NCBI RefSeq assembly: GCF_020567375.1 | Contig: NZ_JAJBZM010000002.1 | Location: forward strand, 186,001-250,000 | Reading direction: 5' to 3' | From: Janibacter melonis | Lineage (GTDB): Bacteria; Actinomycetota; Actinomycetes; Actinomycetales; Dermatophilaceae | Length of the DNA stretch: 64,000 nucleotides | Shown here: positions 1 to 8,905 of the stretch, in pieces | Layout of the letters: each line of letters starts with the position of its first letter | How positions within the stretch are numbered: the stretch's first letter is position 1 | Made by a program: the position numbers and the translations under genes | The notes under the pieces: model-generated | Told to the model about the DNA's origin: nothing | The model's database searches: none | The model's input: the letters and a program-made list of their open reading frames with translations, nothing else

Positions 1-1050
1 GACGACGAGCAGGCCCGAGGCGATGGCGGCGCGCACCCCGTCGTCGGTGGTGAAGAGGGTGGGGAGGAGCTGGTGCCCCGCGAGGACGAGCAGCCCGAGG
101 ACGACGCCGGTCCACCAGCCCCACCGCATCATGATCGCGCTCGCGTCGCGGACCGCCCGGCGGTCGCCGGCCCCGAGGGCCTGACCGGTGAGGGCCTGGG
201 CGGCGATGGCGATCGCGTCGAGGGCGAAGGCGAGGGCCGACCAGATCGTCATCGTCACCTGGTGCGCCGCGAGGGGCACGTCGCCGAAGCTCGCGGCGGT
301 CCACACGGTGAGCAGGAGGATGGCGCGCAGCGCGAGCGTGCGCACGAGCAGCGGCACCCCCTCGACGGCCGACCGGAGCACCCGGGCGACGTGCGGCCGG
401 GGGGACGCGTCATGCGCACGTCCGTGGCGGGCGACGACGGTGACGAGCGCTAGAGCCATGCCCGCCTGGGCGACGACCGTGCCCCAGGCGGACCCGGCGA
501 TGCCCATGCCCAGCCCGTGGACGAGCACGACGTTGAGCACGGCGTTGACGGTGAAGCCCACGCCGGCGACGACGAGCGGTGTGCGGGTGTCGAGAAGCCC
601 GCGCAGGATGCCCGTGGCCGCGAGGACGACGAGCATCGCCGGGAGCCCGAGCGCGCTGATGCGCAGGTAGGTCTCGCCCTGGAGGAGCACCTCTGGCGAG
701 CCCCCGACGGCGGCGACGAGCGGGTGGGCGAAGACCGCGGTGACGACCGCCGCGAGGGCGCCGATGACGAGCGCGAGCCACACCCCGGACCAGCCGCTCT
801 CGATGGCGTCGCGGTGCAGCCCGGCGCCGACCTGGCGCGAGACCGCCGCGGTCGTGCCGTAGGCGAGGAAGACGAAGACGCCGGCCATCGTCAGCAGCAC
901 GGCGCTCGCCGCCCCGAGACCGGCGAGCGGCACGACGCCGAGCCGGCCGACGACGGCGGAGTCGACGAGCAGGAAGAGCGGCTCGGCGACGAGGGCGAGG
1001 AATGCTGGCACGGCCAGGGAGAGGATCTGGCGGGCTCCGACGGTGCTCAT
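1..1050 (-). CDS. MATE family efflux transporter, 3' end cut by window edge
   Basis: Multidrug/toxin exporter of the MATE (DinF-like) family, an inner-membrane cation-coupled antiporter. About 350 residues are visible from the ATG whose reverse complement is at 1048-1050; the frame stays open to base 1, so the C-terminus is missing. The N-terminus contains the family pattern of helix 1 (AVPAFLALVAEPLFLLVDSA followed by VVGRLG) and the visible end reads LLPTLFTTDDGVRAAIASG, as in DinF homologues. MATE proteins normally have 430-460 residues and 12 helices. It is transcribed divergently from the MoxR operon and shares a 315-base intergenic region with it. Substrate is unknown. Confidence 0.88.
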   Translation of the reverse strand, partial: MSTVGARQILSLAVPAFLALVAEPLFLLVDSAVVGRLGVVPLAGLGAASAVLLTMAGVFVFLAYGTTAAVSRQVGAGLHRDAIESGWSGVWLALVIGALAAVVTAVFAHPLVAAVGGSPEVLLQGETYLRISALGLPAMLVVLAATGILRGLLDTRTPLVVAGVGFTVNAVLNVVLVHGLGMGIAGSAWGTVVAQAGMALALVTVVARHGRAHDASPRPHVARVLRSAVEGVPLLVRTLALRAILLLTVWTAASFGDVPLAAHQVTMTIWSALAFALDAIAIAAQALTGQALGAGDRRAVRDASAIMMRWGWWTGVVLGLLVLAGHQLLPTLFTTDDGVRAAIASGLLVV

Positions 1051-1365
1051 CGGGGGACAGTCTCCCCCTTCGCCCCGGTCGCCCAGCGCGTGGTCTCGCG
1101 GAAATGCGCAAACCGGCGCCCGCCGAAGTTACCCCGGCGTACTCTGCAGACGCAGCACTCGCCGGGGGGAGATCGGCGGTGCCGCACGGGACCCTCTTCG
1201 CCCCTGAAGAAGGGGGAGGCGCGCCGGGACCACCCGTGGTCCCGGCGCTGTCTCGTCCCCGGCGCGCGGGGTACCGCTCCCCATGGGGGACACGGGTGCT
1301 GGGCCATACGATGGCCGCGTCGAGCCGGGGCACGGGTCCCGGAGCCGAGCCACGAAGGGGGCGCC
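1051..1365. promoter_or_regulatory. Divergent intergenic region between MATE gene and moxR operon
   Basis: This stretch has no convincing gene. It must hold the promoters of both divergent units. A TACGAT hexamer at 1307-1312 could be the -10 element of the moxR operon, with GAAGGGG just before the moxR ATG as a ribosome-binding site. It also contains the 13-bp inverted repeat listed separately. Short frames running through it continue from neighbouring genes and have arginine/proline-rich composition, so they were not called. Confidence 0.4.
1221..1248. repeat. Perfect 13-bp inverted repeat, 2-bp centre
   Basis: GCGCCGGGACCAC at 1221-1233 is followed after CC by its exact reverse complement at 1236-1248. 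As RNA it would form a GC-rich hairpin; as DNA it is a good dyad for a dimeric regulator. It lies between divergent genes, so a simple terminator role is unlikely. Confidence 0.6.
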
Positions 1366-2358
1366 ATGACGGCTGCCGCGAGGATCACCACGGACCAGGT
1401 CAGCCGGGCCCGGGACCTGGTCAAGGCGGTGGACCGCGGCTTCGAGTCCAAGGTCGTCGGCCAGCGCCGGCTGCGCGAGAGCCTCCTCATCGGTCTGCTC
1501 ACCGGCGGTCACGTCCTGCTCGAGTCCGTGCCCGGTCTGGCCAAGACGACTGCGGCGCACGCGCTCGCGACGGCGATCGGCGGCTCCTTCAAGCGCATCC
1601 AGTGCACCCCCGACCTCCTGCCGAGCGACATCGTCGGCACGCAGATCTACGACGCGAGCCAGGGCGCCTTCGTCACCCAGCTCGGGCCGGTGCACGCGAA
1701 CTTCGTCCTGCTCGACGAGATCAACCGCTCCTCGGCCAAGACCCAGTCGGCGATGCTCGAGGCGATGCAGGAGCGTCAGACCTCGATCGGCGGCAAGGTC
1801 TACAAGGTCCCCGAGCCCTTCCTCGTCCTGGCCACGCAGAACCCCATCGAGCAGGAGGGCACCTACCAGCTGCCCGAGGCCCAGCTCGACCGCTTCATGC
1901 TCAAGGACCTGCTCGACTACCCCTCGCCCGGCGAGGAGGCCGAGGTCGTGCGACGCATCGACTCGGGCATCTTCGAGCGGCCCAACCAGGCGATGATCGA
2001 CATCGCCGACGCCCGCGAGCTGCAGCGCATCGCCGGCTCGGTCTACCTCGACAAGGCCGTCCTCGACTACATCACCTTCATCGTCGCGGCGACGCGGCGG
2101 GCGCGCGACGTGCTGCCCCCCGAGCTCGCCCGCTACGTCGAGATCGGCGCCTCGCCGCGTGCGTCCATCGCCTTCGCCAAGGCCGCCCGGGCGAGCGCCC
2201 TGCTCCAGGGCCGGGACCACGTCATCCCCGAGGACGTGCGCCACCTCGCGCACCGCGTGCTGCGCCACCGCGTGCTCCTCACCTACGAGGCCACCGCCGA
2301 CGACGTGCGGGTCGAGACGATCATCGACGCCGTCGTGCGCTCCGTGCGCACCCCGTAG
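1366..2358 (+). CDS. moxR: MoxR family AAA+ ATPase
   Basis: Cytoplasmic AAA+ chaperone-like ATPase that typically works with VWA-domain proteins in assembling or activating other complexes. The 330-residue length is normal for MoxR. The Walker A variant VPGLAKT is at residues 55-61, Walker B LLDEIN at 115-120 and the sensor region LATQNPIEQEGTYQLPEAQL follows. The ATG was chosen because GAAGGGG precedes it and upstream residues do not match the family. It is first in a run of six tightly spaced genes (DUF58, small membrane protein, two VWA proteins, accessory protein), the classical Bat-type arrangement. The physiological client is unknown. Confidence 0.93.
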   Translation: MTAAARITTDQVSRARDLVKAVDRGFESKVVGQRRLRESLLIGLLTGGHVLLESVPGLAKTTAAHALATAIGGSFKRIQCTPDLLPSDIVGTQIYDASQGAFVTQLGPVHANFVLLDEINRSSAKTQSAMLEAMQERQTSIGGKVYKVPEPFLVLATQNPIEQEGTYQLPEAQLDRFMLKDLLDYPSPGEEAEVVRRIDSGIFERPNQAMIDIADARELQRIAGSVYLDKAVLDYITFIVAATRRARDVLPPELARYVEIGASPRASIAFAKAARASALLQGRDHVIPEDVRHLAHRVLRHRVLLTYEATADDVRVETIIDAVVRSVRTP

Positions 2359-2375
2359 GGCGCCCCGGCACCGAC

Positions 2376-3257
2376 ATGTCCTCACTCGTCCAGCAGGTCA
2401 AGGGACGGCTCTCGATCCACGTGCGCCGTCGCTCGCTCGCGCTCCTCGAGGGCGGGTATGCCTCGATCCACAAGGGTCGCTCGATGGACTTCGACGACCT
2501 GCGCGAGTACACGGCCGGCGACGACGTCCGCGACATCGACTGGCGGGCCTCGGCCCGGCACGGCTCGATGCTCATCAAGCGCTATGTCGCCGAGCGGCAC
2601 TTCGGGCTCGTCCTCGTCGTGCCCGGCGGGCGCGAGATGGCCGCCGCGACGACCTCGGGGGAGAGCAAGCGCGACGTCGCGGTGCTCGCCGCCGGCGTCA
2701 TCGGCTGGCTCGCGGTCCGTCACGGCGACGAGGTCGCGATGGTGAGCGGGCGGCCGGGGGCGATCCACCCCACCCGCGCCCGGGCCAGCGAGGGTCATCT
2801 CGAGCGCCTGCTCCAGGAGATGCTCGCCCGCAGCGGCGAGACGACGCCCTCGGGCGACCTCCCGGGGCTGCTCCACCACGTCGCCCGTCATGTCACGGGC
2901 CGCAAGATCGTCCTCGTCGTCGCCGACGACGGCGTGCACGCCGCCGAGGTCGAGGCGGTGCTGCGCACGCTGCGGCTGCGTCACGAGATCCTCTGGGTCA
3001 CCGTCGCCGACCTCGACGTCGTCGGGGTCCCCGCGTCGACCCGGGTGCGCGACGTGAGCAGCGGACGGACCCTGCCCGCGCTGATCGAGCTCGCCCCGGA
3101 GATCGGGGCGGTCTACGCCGAGCAGGAGCGGGTGCGCCGCGCCGAGCTCGAGACGACCTTCCGCCGGGTCGACGTCGGCGAGGTCCGGGTCGGCTCGCGC
3201 GACGAGGTCGTCCCCGCCGTCATCGGCCTGCTCGAGCGGAGGCGTCGTGGACGCTGA
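2376..3257 (+). CDS. DUF58 domain-containing protein
   Basis: A 293-residue DUF58 protein, the usual second gene of MoxR/Bat operons. The diagnostic motif is near the N-terminus: GRSMDFDDLREYTAGDDVRD and then IDWRASARHG. The C-terminal half has a degenerate VWA-like fold (VLVVADDGVH and DVVGVPASTRVRD). Function is not established for the family; it is thought to act with the MoxR ATPase. It starts 17 bases after moxR and its last codons overlap the GTG of the next gene, so the two are probably translationally coupled. Unlike many DUF58 proteins it shows no obvious N-terminal membrane segments. Confidence 0.88.
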   Translation: MSSLVQQVKGRLSIHVRRRSLALLEGGYASIHKGRSMDFDDLREYTAGDDVRDIDWRASARHGSMLIKRYVAERHFGLVLVVPGGREMAAATTSGESKRDVAVLAAGVIGWLAVRHGDEVAMVSGRPGAIHPTRARASEGHLERLLQEMLARSGETTPSGDLPGLLHHVARHVTGRKIVLVVADDGVHAAEVEAVLRTLRLRHEILWVTVADLDVVGVPASTRVRDVSSGRTLPALIELAPEIGAVYAEQERVRRAELETTFRRVDVGEVRVGSRDEVVPAVIGLLERRRRGR

Positions 3258-3717
3258 CCCGAGCTTCCTGCCCCCGGGCAGCTACGGCGTCGTGTGGCCG
3301 CTCCTCGGCGGCCTGCTCCTGCTGCTCCTCCTCGTGTGGGCCGGCGTCGTGTGGCTCATGACGCGGCCCCCGCAGGACGAGAGCCACGCGCCCCTGCCGC
3401 CGAGCGCGCTCGTGAAGCTGCGCGGCGAGACGCTCGCGCAGATCGACGAGGTCGAGCGCTCCGTGCGCGAGGGCGAGCGCACCGCGCGCGCCGGCCATCA
3501 CGAGCTGTCGAAGGTCGTGCGCCGCTTCGTCGCCGAGGTGAGCGGCCTGGACGCCGAGAAGATGACCGCCCGCGACCTGCGCAAGCGCGGGCCCGAGCAC
3601 CTCGCGCGCCTCATCGCCGCGTACTACCCGAGCCAGTTCGGCGCCGCCGAGAGCGCCCCTCCGAGCATCACCAAGGCCGCGAGCGCGGCCCGGGAGGTGG
3701 TCGGCGGATGGAGCTGA
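3247..3717 (+). CDS. Small membrane protein of Bat operon (DUF4381-like)
   Basis: A 156-residue protein with one membrane segment at about residues 14-37 (VVWPLLGGLLLLLLLVWAGV), then a cytoplasmic part containing a charged helix with REGETARAG-type spacing. It sits where a DUF4381-like protein is found in Bat operons, between DUF58 and the first VWA gene. GGAGG lies about four bases before the GTG start. It overlaps the upstream stop by 11 bases and the downstream ATG by 10 bases. The DUF4381 assignment rests on size, topology and position rather than on a clear motif. Confidence 0.72.
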   Translation: MDADPSFLPPGSYGVVWPLLGGLLLLLLLVWAGVVWLMTRPPQDESHAPLPPSALVKLRGETLAQIDEVERSVREGERTARAGHHELSKVVRRFVAEVSGLDAEKMTARDLRKRGPEHLARLIAAYYPSQFGAAESAPPSITKAASAAREVVGGWS

Positions 3718-4688
3718 CCTGGTGGTGGCTCGGGGTGCTCGTGCTCCTCGCCGCGGTGCTCGTCGCCGCGACGTCGTGGTGGCGTGCCCGCCAGGAGCGC
3801 GTCGGCGAGGTCGTCCTCGCGGCGCACACGCGACGGATGACCGACCTGCCCGTCTACCGGCGGGCCCTGACCCGGCTGCGCGGTCAGCTGCTCGTGCTCA
3901 CCGCGGTGCTGGCCCTCGTCTTCGTGCCGGCGGCCTGGGCCGCCTCGCGCCCGGCCGACGGCTACCTCGTCGAGCCGGAGAAGCGCAACCGCGACATCAT
4001 GCTCTGCCTCGACGTCTCGGGCTCGATGTTCGTCACCGACCAGGCGATCCTGCGCTCCTTCGCCGACGTCGTGAAGGGCTTCGAGGGCGAGCGGATCGGT
4101 CTCGTCCTCTTCGACAGCCAGGCGGTCACCGCCTTCCCGCTCACCGACGACTACGACCTCGTGACCACCCAGCTCGAGGAGTACGCCAACGGCTTCTCCT
4201 CGATCGGCGGCGACGGGCTCGACCCGCAGGCCGGCACGTGGAACCCCAACAGCTCGGGCACCTCGCTCATCCCCGACGGGCTCGCGAGCTGCACCTACGG
4301 CTTCGACCGGCGCGAGGAGGACCGTCCCCGGGCGATCATCCTCGGCACCGACAACATGGTCGCCGGGCGGGGCGTGTACACGCAGGAAGAGGCCTTCCGC
4401 GCGGCGGAGGACCTCGGCGCGCGGGTCTACGCCATCGACCCCAACGACAGCGGCCGCGCCCACGAGGAGCTCGTCGACGCCACCGAGGGCACCGGCGGCA
4501 AGACCTACCCGCTCACCGACGAGGAGGCCGTCACGGGCATCACCGACGAGATCGAGCGGCTCGAGGCGGCCCGTCTGCCCGACACCAAGCCGCAATTCCT
4601 GCGCACGGACAAGCCCCGCTGGCCGGTGCTCCTCCTCGTGCTCGGTCTCTTCGCGTACCTGCCCCTGGCCTGGAGGTGGCGTCGATGA
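3708..4688 (+). CDS. VWA domain membrane protein (BatA-like)
   Basis: A 326-residue protein with two N-terminal membrane segments (about residues 4-22 and 62-82), a von Willebrand factor A domain (about 100-290) and a C-terminal membrane helix (VLLLVLGLFAYLPLAW). The MIDAS metal site starts with a complete DVSGS motif in IMLCLDVSGSMFVTD, so metal-dependent ligand binding is likely. The topology matches BatA-type proteins that partner with MoxR ATPases. The ATG overlaps the previous gene by ten bases and the stop overlaps the ATG of the following VWA gene (ATGA), which suggests co-translation. Confidence 0.9.
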   Translation: MELTWWWLGVLVLLAAVLVAATSWWRARQERVGEVVLAAHTRRMTDLPVYRRALTRLRGQLLVLTAVLALVFVPAAWAASRPADGYLVEPEKRNRDIMLCLDVSGSMFVTDQAILRSFADVVKGFEGERIGLVLFDSQAVTAFPLTDDYDLVTTQLEEYANGFSSIGGDGLDPQAGTWNPNSSGTSLIPDGLASCTYGFDRREEDRPRAIILGTDNMVAGRGVYTQEEAFRAAEDLGARVYAIDPNDSGRAHEELVDATEGTGGKTYPLTDEEAVTGITDEIERLEAARLPDTKPQFLRTDKPRWPVLLLVLGLFAYLPLAWRWRR

Positions 4689-5680
4689 AGGGTCTCGGTC
4701 TGCACCCCGTCCTGCCCTGGCCGGTCGCGGTCCTGCTCGGGCTCGTGCTCGTCGGCCTGTGCGTCGCCGCCCTGCTCACCCGGCCCGCCCAGCGCCGTCG
4801 CTGGGCGCTGCGCACCGGGGCCGCCGCCGCCGTCGCGCTCGCCCTGCTCGGTCCCGGCGTCGCCGGCGCCCAGGCCCCCCAGGCGAGCCGGGCGATCAAC
4901 GTGTGGTTCGTCGCCGACACGACGAGCTCGGCGATGGCGCGCGACTACCCGGGGGGCAAACCGCGCCTCGACGGCTACCGCGAGGACATCCCGAAGATCG
5001 CCGAGGCGCTGCCCGGCGCGCGCTTCTCGCTCGTCACCTTCGACTCCTCGGCGCGGGCGACGATGCCGCTGACGACCGACACGAACGCCCTGCAGACGGC
5101 GGTCGACACGATGTCGCAGGAGATCACGCTCTACTCGGCGGGCTCCTCGATCACCGTCGCGGACGAGTACCTGCGCGGCGCGCTGACGAAGAGCAAGGAG
5201 CGCTACCCCGAGCGGGCCCGCGTCGTCTTCTACCTCGGCGACGGGGAGCAGACGAACGGCCAGGCCCCGACCCCGTTCGACCTGGGCGACCTCGTCGACG
5301 GCGGCGCGGTCCTCGGCTACGGCACGGCGAAGGGGGCGCCGATGGCCAACCTCACCTCGATCGGCGAGAGCGACGGCGACATCACGACGACCGACGGCCA
5401 GACCGCGATCTCGAAGGCCAGCGAGGACGACCTGAAGAAGCTCGCCGAGCAGCTCGGGGTGCCCTACGTGCACCGCGAGGGCGGCGACATCGCGCCGGCG
5501 CTCGCCCAGGCCGAGCCGGGCGAGCTCGTCGAGGACGCGTCCGCGTCGACCCCGACCCACGTCTCGCTCGTGTGGGTGCTCGCCACCCTCGCCGCCGCGC
5601 TGCTCCTCGTCGACCTGTGGCTCGTGTCGCGCGACGTCTCGCGCATCACCCGGGCGGCCCGTGAGATGGAGGCGTCATGA
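4685..5680 (+). CDS. Second VWA domain membrane protein, altered MIDAS
   Basis: A 331-residue VWA protein with two N-terminal membrane helices (about residues 10-30 and 40-58), the VWA domain (about 70-260) and one C-terminal helix (LVWVLATLAAALLLVDLWLV). The first MIDAS motif is DTTSS rather than DxSxS, in WFVADTTSSAMA; the remaining fold is recognisable (RFSLVTFDSS and YLGDGEQTNG). A Thr in place of the first Ser can still coordinate metal in some VWA domains, so function is likely retained but specialised. It is coupled by ATGA overlaps on both sides, consistent with a BatA/BatB pair. Confidence 0.88.
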   Translation: MKGLGLHPVLPWPVAVLLGLVLVGLCVAALLTRPAQRRRWALRTGAAAAVALALLGPGVAGAQAPQASRAINVWFVADTTSSAMARDYPGGKPRLDGYREDIPKIAEALPGARFSLVTFDSSARATMPLTTDTNALQTAVDTMSQEITLYSAGSSITVADEYLRGALTKSKERYPERARVVFYLGDGEQTNGQAPTPFDLGDLVDGGAVLGYGTAKGAPMANLTSIGESDGDITTTDGQTAISKASEDDLKKLAEQLGVPYVHREGGDIAPALAQAEPGELVEDASASTPTHVSLVWVLATLAAALLLVDLWLVSRDVSRITRAAREMEAS

Positions 5681-6414
5681 GCACGGCCCCGTGGGTGCGT
5701 CGTCGACGCCGGCTGCTCCTCGCCTCCGCGCTGCCCGTCCTGCTCGTGCTGCTCCTCGCGCTCAAGCTGCTCAGCCTGCCGGTGCTCACGAGCAGCGCCG
5801 GAGGGGCGCACGAGAGCGGCGACGGCGCCGGCGTGCGGACCGCGGGCGAGCGTCTCGGCGTCGTCAACATCGTGCAGCGCTGGCGCGCGCCGTACGTCGA
5901 GGGCACCGGGCGGGCCATGGAGGGCGACCTCGAGGGCGGGCGGCGCGACCTCGAGCTCGCGCTCGGGCGCACCGGCAACCCGCAGGACGACTGCACCGTG
6001 CGCACCAACCTCGTGCTGACGATCGAGCGCCAGTCCGACGCCGCGGGCGAGGCCGGCGACACCGAGGGCGAGAAGAAGATCGCCGAGGAGGCCCTCGCCC
6101 TCATCGAGGGCGGGCCGGAGGGCTGCCTCGACGGGTCCGCCGACGGCAACGGCGGCGAGGCCGGGCAGAAGCAGCAGGAGTCCAAGCAGCGCCTCGAGGA
6201 GAAGACCCAGCCCGAGGAGGGCGACGGCGAGGACGAGGAGCAGGACCCCTCGAAGGACGACTCCGAGGGCGAGGGCGAGGACCCCCAGAAGGACGAGAAG
6301 CAGAAGCAGCTCGAGGAGAAGAACAAGGCCGGGCAGGGCGACGCCGAGACGAAGAAGAAGATCGACGAGGCCGAGGAGAGCAACGGCGGGGACTACGCCG
6401 AGAAGCCCTGGTGA
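5677..6414 (+). CDS. Bat-operon accessory protein with charged repeat tail (BatC-like)
   Basis: A 245-residue protein, last in the MoxR/VWA operon. An N-terminal membrane helix (about residues 12-32) is followed by an extracellular segment with TPR-like helices (YVEGTGRAMEGDLEGGRRDL) and two cysteines that could pair. The last 90 residues are very acidic and lysine/glutamine-rich low-complexity sequence, as in many BatC/BatE-type proteins. It overlaps the preceding VWA gene by four bases. The function is inferred only from position; no catalytic motif is visible. Its stop lies 20 bases from the stop of the convergent efeB gene. Confidence 0.75.
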   Translation: MSTAPWVRRRRRLLLASALPVLLVLLLALKLLSLPVLTSSAGGAHESGDGAGVRTAGERLGVVNIVQRWRAPYVEGTGRAMEGDLEGGRRDLELALGRTGNPQDDCTVRTNLVLTIERQSDAAGEAGDTEGEKKIAEEALALIEGGPEGCLDGSADGNGGEAGQKQQESKQRLEEKTQPEEGDGEDEEQDPSKDDSEGEGEDPQKDEKQKQLEEKNKAGQGDAETKKKIDEAEESNGGDYAEKPW

Positions 6415-6434
6415 CCCGCGCGGTGCGCTGAGGG

Positions 6435-7706
6435 TCAGCCGAGCAGCTGCGTGCCCCAGTCCTCCTCCGGCGCGAGCCCGGGCGGGACGACGAAGAGCGC
6501 GCTGCCCGTGTGCTCGATGTACTCGTTGAGGAGGTCCGCGCGCGCCAGCGCCCGCTGCATCGGGACGAACTGCCGGTGCGCGTCGCGGCAGAAGGCGACG
6601 AAGAAGAGGCCCGCGTCGAGGTGGCCCAGCCCGTCGGTGCCGTCGGTGAAGTTGTAGCCGCGGCGCAGGATGCGCACCCCGTCGAGGTTGTCGGCGTGCG
6701 CCAGCCGCACATGGGCGGCGACGTCGATCGCCGGGGCGCCGTCCGCCCCCTTCGCCGCGAAGTCCGGCTCGTCCATCTCGGCCGAGCGGCCGAGGGGCGC
6801 GCCGACCCCCTTGTCGCGCCCGATGACGGTCTGCTGCTCCTGCAGGTGGGTGCGGTCCCACACCTCGACGTGCATCCGGATCCGCCGGGCGACGAGGTAG
6901 GAGCCGCCCGCCAGCCACGCGGCCTCGCCCGGCACGTCCTGCGGGTCGATCCACACGTGCTCGGCGAGGGCCTGCGGGTCCTCGGCCTTGATGTTGGCCG
7001 TGCCGTCCTTGAAGCCGAAGAGGTTGCGCGGGGTGGCCTGGCTCGTCGACGTCGACGAGGTGCGCCCGAAGCCGAGCTGGCTCCAGCGCACCGAGACGGT
7101 GCCGAAGCCGAGGCGCACGAGGTTGCGCACGGCGTGCACGGCGACCTGCGGGTCGTCGGCGCACGCCTGGATGCAGATGTCGCCGCCCGAGCGCGCCTCG
7201 TCGAGGTCGTCGCCGGCGAAGGGGGGCAGCTCGCGCAGCGCCTCCGGGCGGCGGTCCTCGATGCCGAGCCGCTCGAAGAGGCTCGGGCCGTAGCCGATGG
7301 TGATCGTCAGGCTCGACGGCGGCAGGTCCATCGCCTCGCCGGTGTCCTCGGGGACCTTCCACGGCCCGCCGCCGACCACGCCGCCGGGGGCGGCCTCGGC
7401 GCCGACCGTCATCCGCTCGGCGGCGCGGGTCCACGCGGTGAGCATGTCGCGCAGCTCGTCGACGTCGTCGGTCGTCACGTCGAGCGCGACGAAGTGCATG
7501 CGGTCCTGGGCGGCGGTGGTGATGCCGGCCTGGTGCTCGCCGCGGAATGGGACGACGCCCTCCTCCGGGTCGGCCGCGGGAGCGGCCGGGGGAGCGCTCG
7601 CGTGCGCCGCCCGGGAGGTGCCGACCGCGAGACCGGTCGCGAGGACCGCGCCCGCGGCCGACCCGACGAGGGCGCGACGGCCCACCCCTTCGCCCGTGCT
7701 GCTCAT
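6435..7706 (-). CDS. efeB: Deferrochelatase/peroxidase EfeB (Dyp-type, Tat-exported)
   Basis: Heme-containing dye-decolorising peroxidase of the EfeUOB ferrous iron system, acting outside the membrane. The 423-residue protein starts with a twin-arginine signal (GRRALVGSAAGAVLATGLAV) and a cleavable Ala-rich end (AAHASA). The Dyp GXXDG motif is present as FGFKDGTANI, and the proximal histidine region reads HADNLDGVRILRRGYNF. The ATG was chosen because GGGAG precedes it at good spacing and it gives the complete Tat signal. It follows efeO by 14 bases on the same strand, and efeU lies further upstream. Confidence 0.93.
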   Translation of the reverse strand: MSSTGEGVGRRALVGSAAGAVLATGLAVGTSRAAHASAPPAAPAADPEEGVVPFRGEHQAGITTAAQDRMHFVALDVTTDDVDELRDMLTAWTRAAERMTVGAEAAPGGVVGGGPWKVPEDTGEAMDLPPSSLTITIGYGPSLFERLGIEDRRPEALRELPPFAGDDLDEARSGGDICIQACADDPQVAVHAVRNLVRLGFGTVSVRWSQLGFGRTSSTSTSQATPRNLFGFKDGTANIKAEDPQALAEHVWIDPQDVPGEAAWLAGGSYLVARRIRMHVEVWDRTHLQEQQTVIGRDKGVGAPLGRSAEMDEPDFAAKGADGAPAIDVAAHVRLAHADNLDGVRILRRGYNFTDGTDGLGHLDAGLFFVAFCRDAHRQFVPMQRALARADLLNEYIEHTGSALFVVPPGLAPEEDWGTQLLG

Positions 7707-7720
7707 CTCGTGCTCCCTGC

Positions 7721-8857
7721 TCACTGCCCGTCGGCGACGACGCCGGCGACCTTCGCGACGTCCTCGCTCAGCGCGTCGAGGGCGTCGGAGAGCTCCTTGA
7801 CCTCGGCGTCGGACAGGTCGGTGTAGAGGGCCCAGCCGTCGGCGGTCGCGTGCTGCTGCAGGACGGTGTCGAGGGCCTTGGTCTTCTTGTCGATGGAGGT
7901 GACGAGGTCGGCGTCGGCCTTCTTGAGGTACGGGCGCAGGCTGCTGATCGCCGACTTGCTGCCCTCGAAGTTCGCGGCGAAGTCGTAGAGGTCGGTGTGG
8001 CTGTACCGCTCCTCCTCGCCGGTGATCTTGCCGGTGGCCATCTCGTCGAGGAGGGCCTTGGAGCCGTTGGCGAGCTGGAGCGGGTCGAGCTCGACGGCCT
8101 TGGCCTTCGTCACGAGCTCGGCGACATCGCTCTTCAGCTGGTCGGCGATCGCGTCGGAGTCGTCCTGGAGGCCGGTCTTCCACAGGTCGCGCTCGAGGCG
8201 GTGGTAGCCGGTGAACTTCATGCCCTCGTCGAGGACGTCGGCGCGCCCGTCGATCTTCGGGTCGAGGTCGCCGAAGGACTCGGCGACGGGCTCGATGCGC
8301 TCCCAGTACGAGCGGGCGGTCGGGTAGAGGCGCTTGGCCTGGGCGACGTCGCCCTTCTTCACGGCGGCGACGAACTTGCCGGTCTCGGTCTCGAAGGCGT
8401 CGGCCTGGCTCGCGACGTAGCGCTCGTAGCCGTCGGTGGCGGCGACGAGCTGCTCGTCCTGCGACTTCGGGGCGGCGGAGGCGCCGGTGATGGTGAAGTC
8501 CGAGCGGATGCCGGCCCCGACCATGCCCGGCTTGCACGCGGTGACGTAGGTGCCCGGCTCGGAGACGTTGACGTGGAAGGTGCGGCTCAGGCCGGGGGCG
8601 ATGTTCTCGACCTCGCCGACGATGCGGTCGCCCTCGGCGTAGACGTAGAACTCGTTGACCTTCGAGCCGGTGTTCTTCACCTCGAACTCGACGGTGCCGG
8701 CCGGTGCCTCGGCCCGGGCGAGCGAGCACTCGGTGTCGCTGGCGGTGACGGCGATCGGGCCGCCGCCTCCGCTCGCGTCCTTCGCGTCCCCGCCGCAGGC
8801 GGTGAGGGTGAGGGCCGCGGACAGGCCGAGGGCGGTGGTGGTGACGGTGCGGCGCAT
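7721..8857 (-). CDS. efeO: Iron uptake lipoprotein EfeO (cupredoxin plus M75 domain)
   Basis: Extracytoplasmic iron-binding component of EfeUOB. The 378-residue form begins with a lipoprotein signal ending in LTAC, then a cupredoxin domain (about residues 35-125, with the CKPGM metal-site pattern) and a helical peptidase-M75 domain (about 140-375) carrying the iron-binding HxxE motif in YHRLERDLW. I prefer the internal ATG at 8857 because GAAGGA lies six bases before it; an in-frame ATG at 8875 lacks a ribosome-binding site and would only lengthen the signal peptide. It sits between efeU and efeB in one operon. Confidence 0.92.
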   Translation of the reverse strand: MRRTVTTTALGLSAALTLTACGGDAKDASGGGGPIAVTASDTECSLARAEAPAGTVEFEVKNTGSKVNEFYVYAEGDRIVGEVENIAPGLSRTFHVNVSEPGTYVTACKPGMVGAGIRSDFTITGASAAPKSQDEQLVAATDGYERYVASQADAFETETGKFVAAVKKGDVAQAKRLYPTARSYWERIEPVAESFGDLDPKIDGRADVLDEGMKFTGYHRLERDLWKTGLQDDSDAIADQLKSDVAELVTKAKAVELDPLQLANGSKALLDEMATGKITGEEERYSHTDLYDFAANFEGSKSAISSLRPYLKKADADLVTSIDKKTKALDTVLQQHATADGWALYTDLSDAEVKELSDALDALSEDVAKVAGVVADGQ

Positions 8858-8905
8858 CGGGGTCCTTCGGGTCATGACGGTGCAGGTCGAGGTGGGGCGG
8901 GTCGG

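Noticed and set aside
410-1333. Overlapping frames across the MATE gene and the divergent region
   Set aside because: They read through a strong membrane-protein gene in wrong frames and consist of Arg/Pro/Ala-rich sequence.
1129-2385. 418-codon open frame on the strand opposite moxR
   Set aside because: Its translation is a low-complexity Asp/Gly/Arg/Val-rich shadow of the moxR gene; no start signal or family motif.
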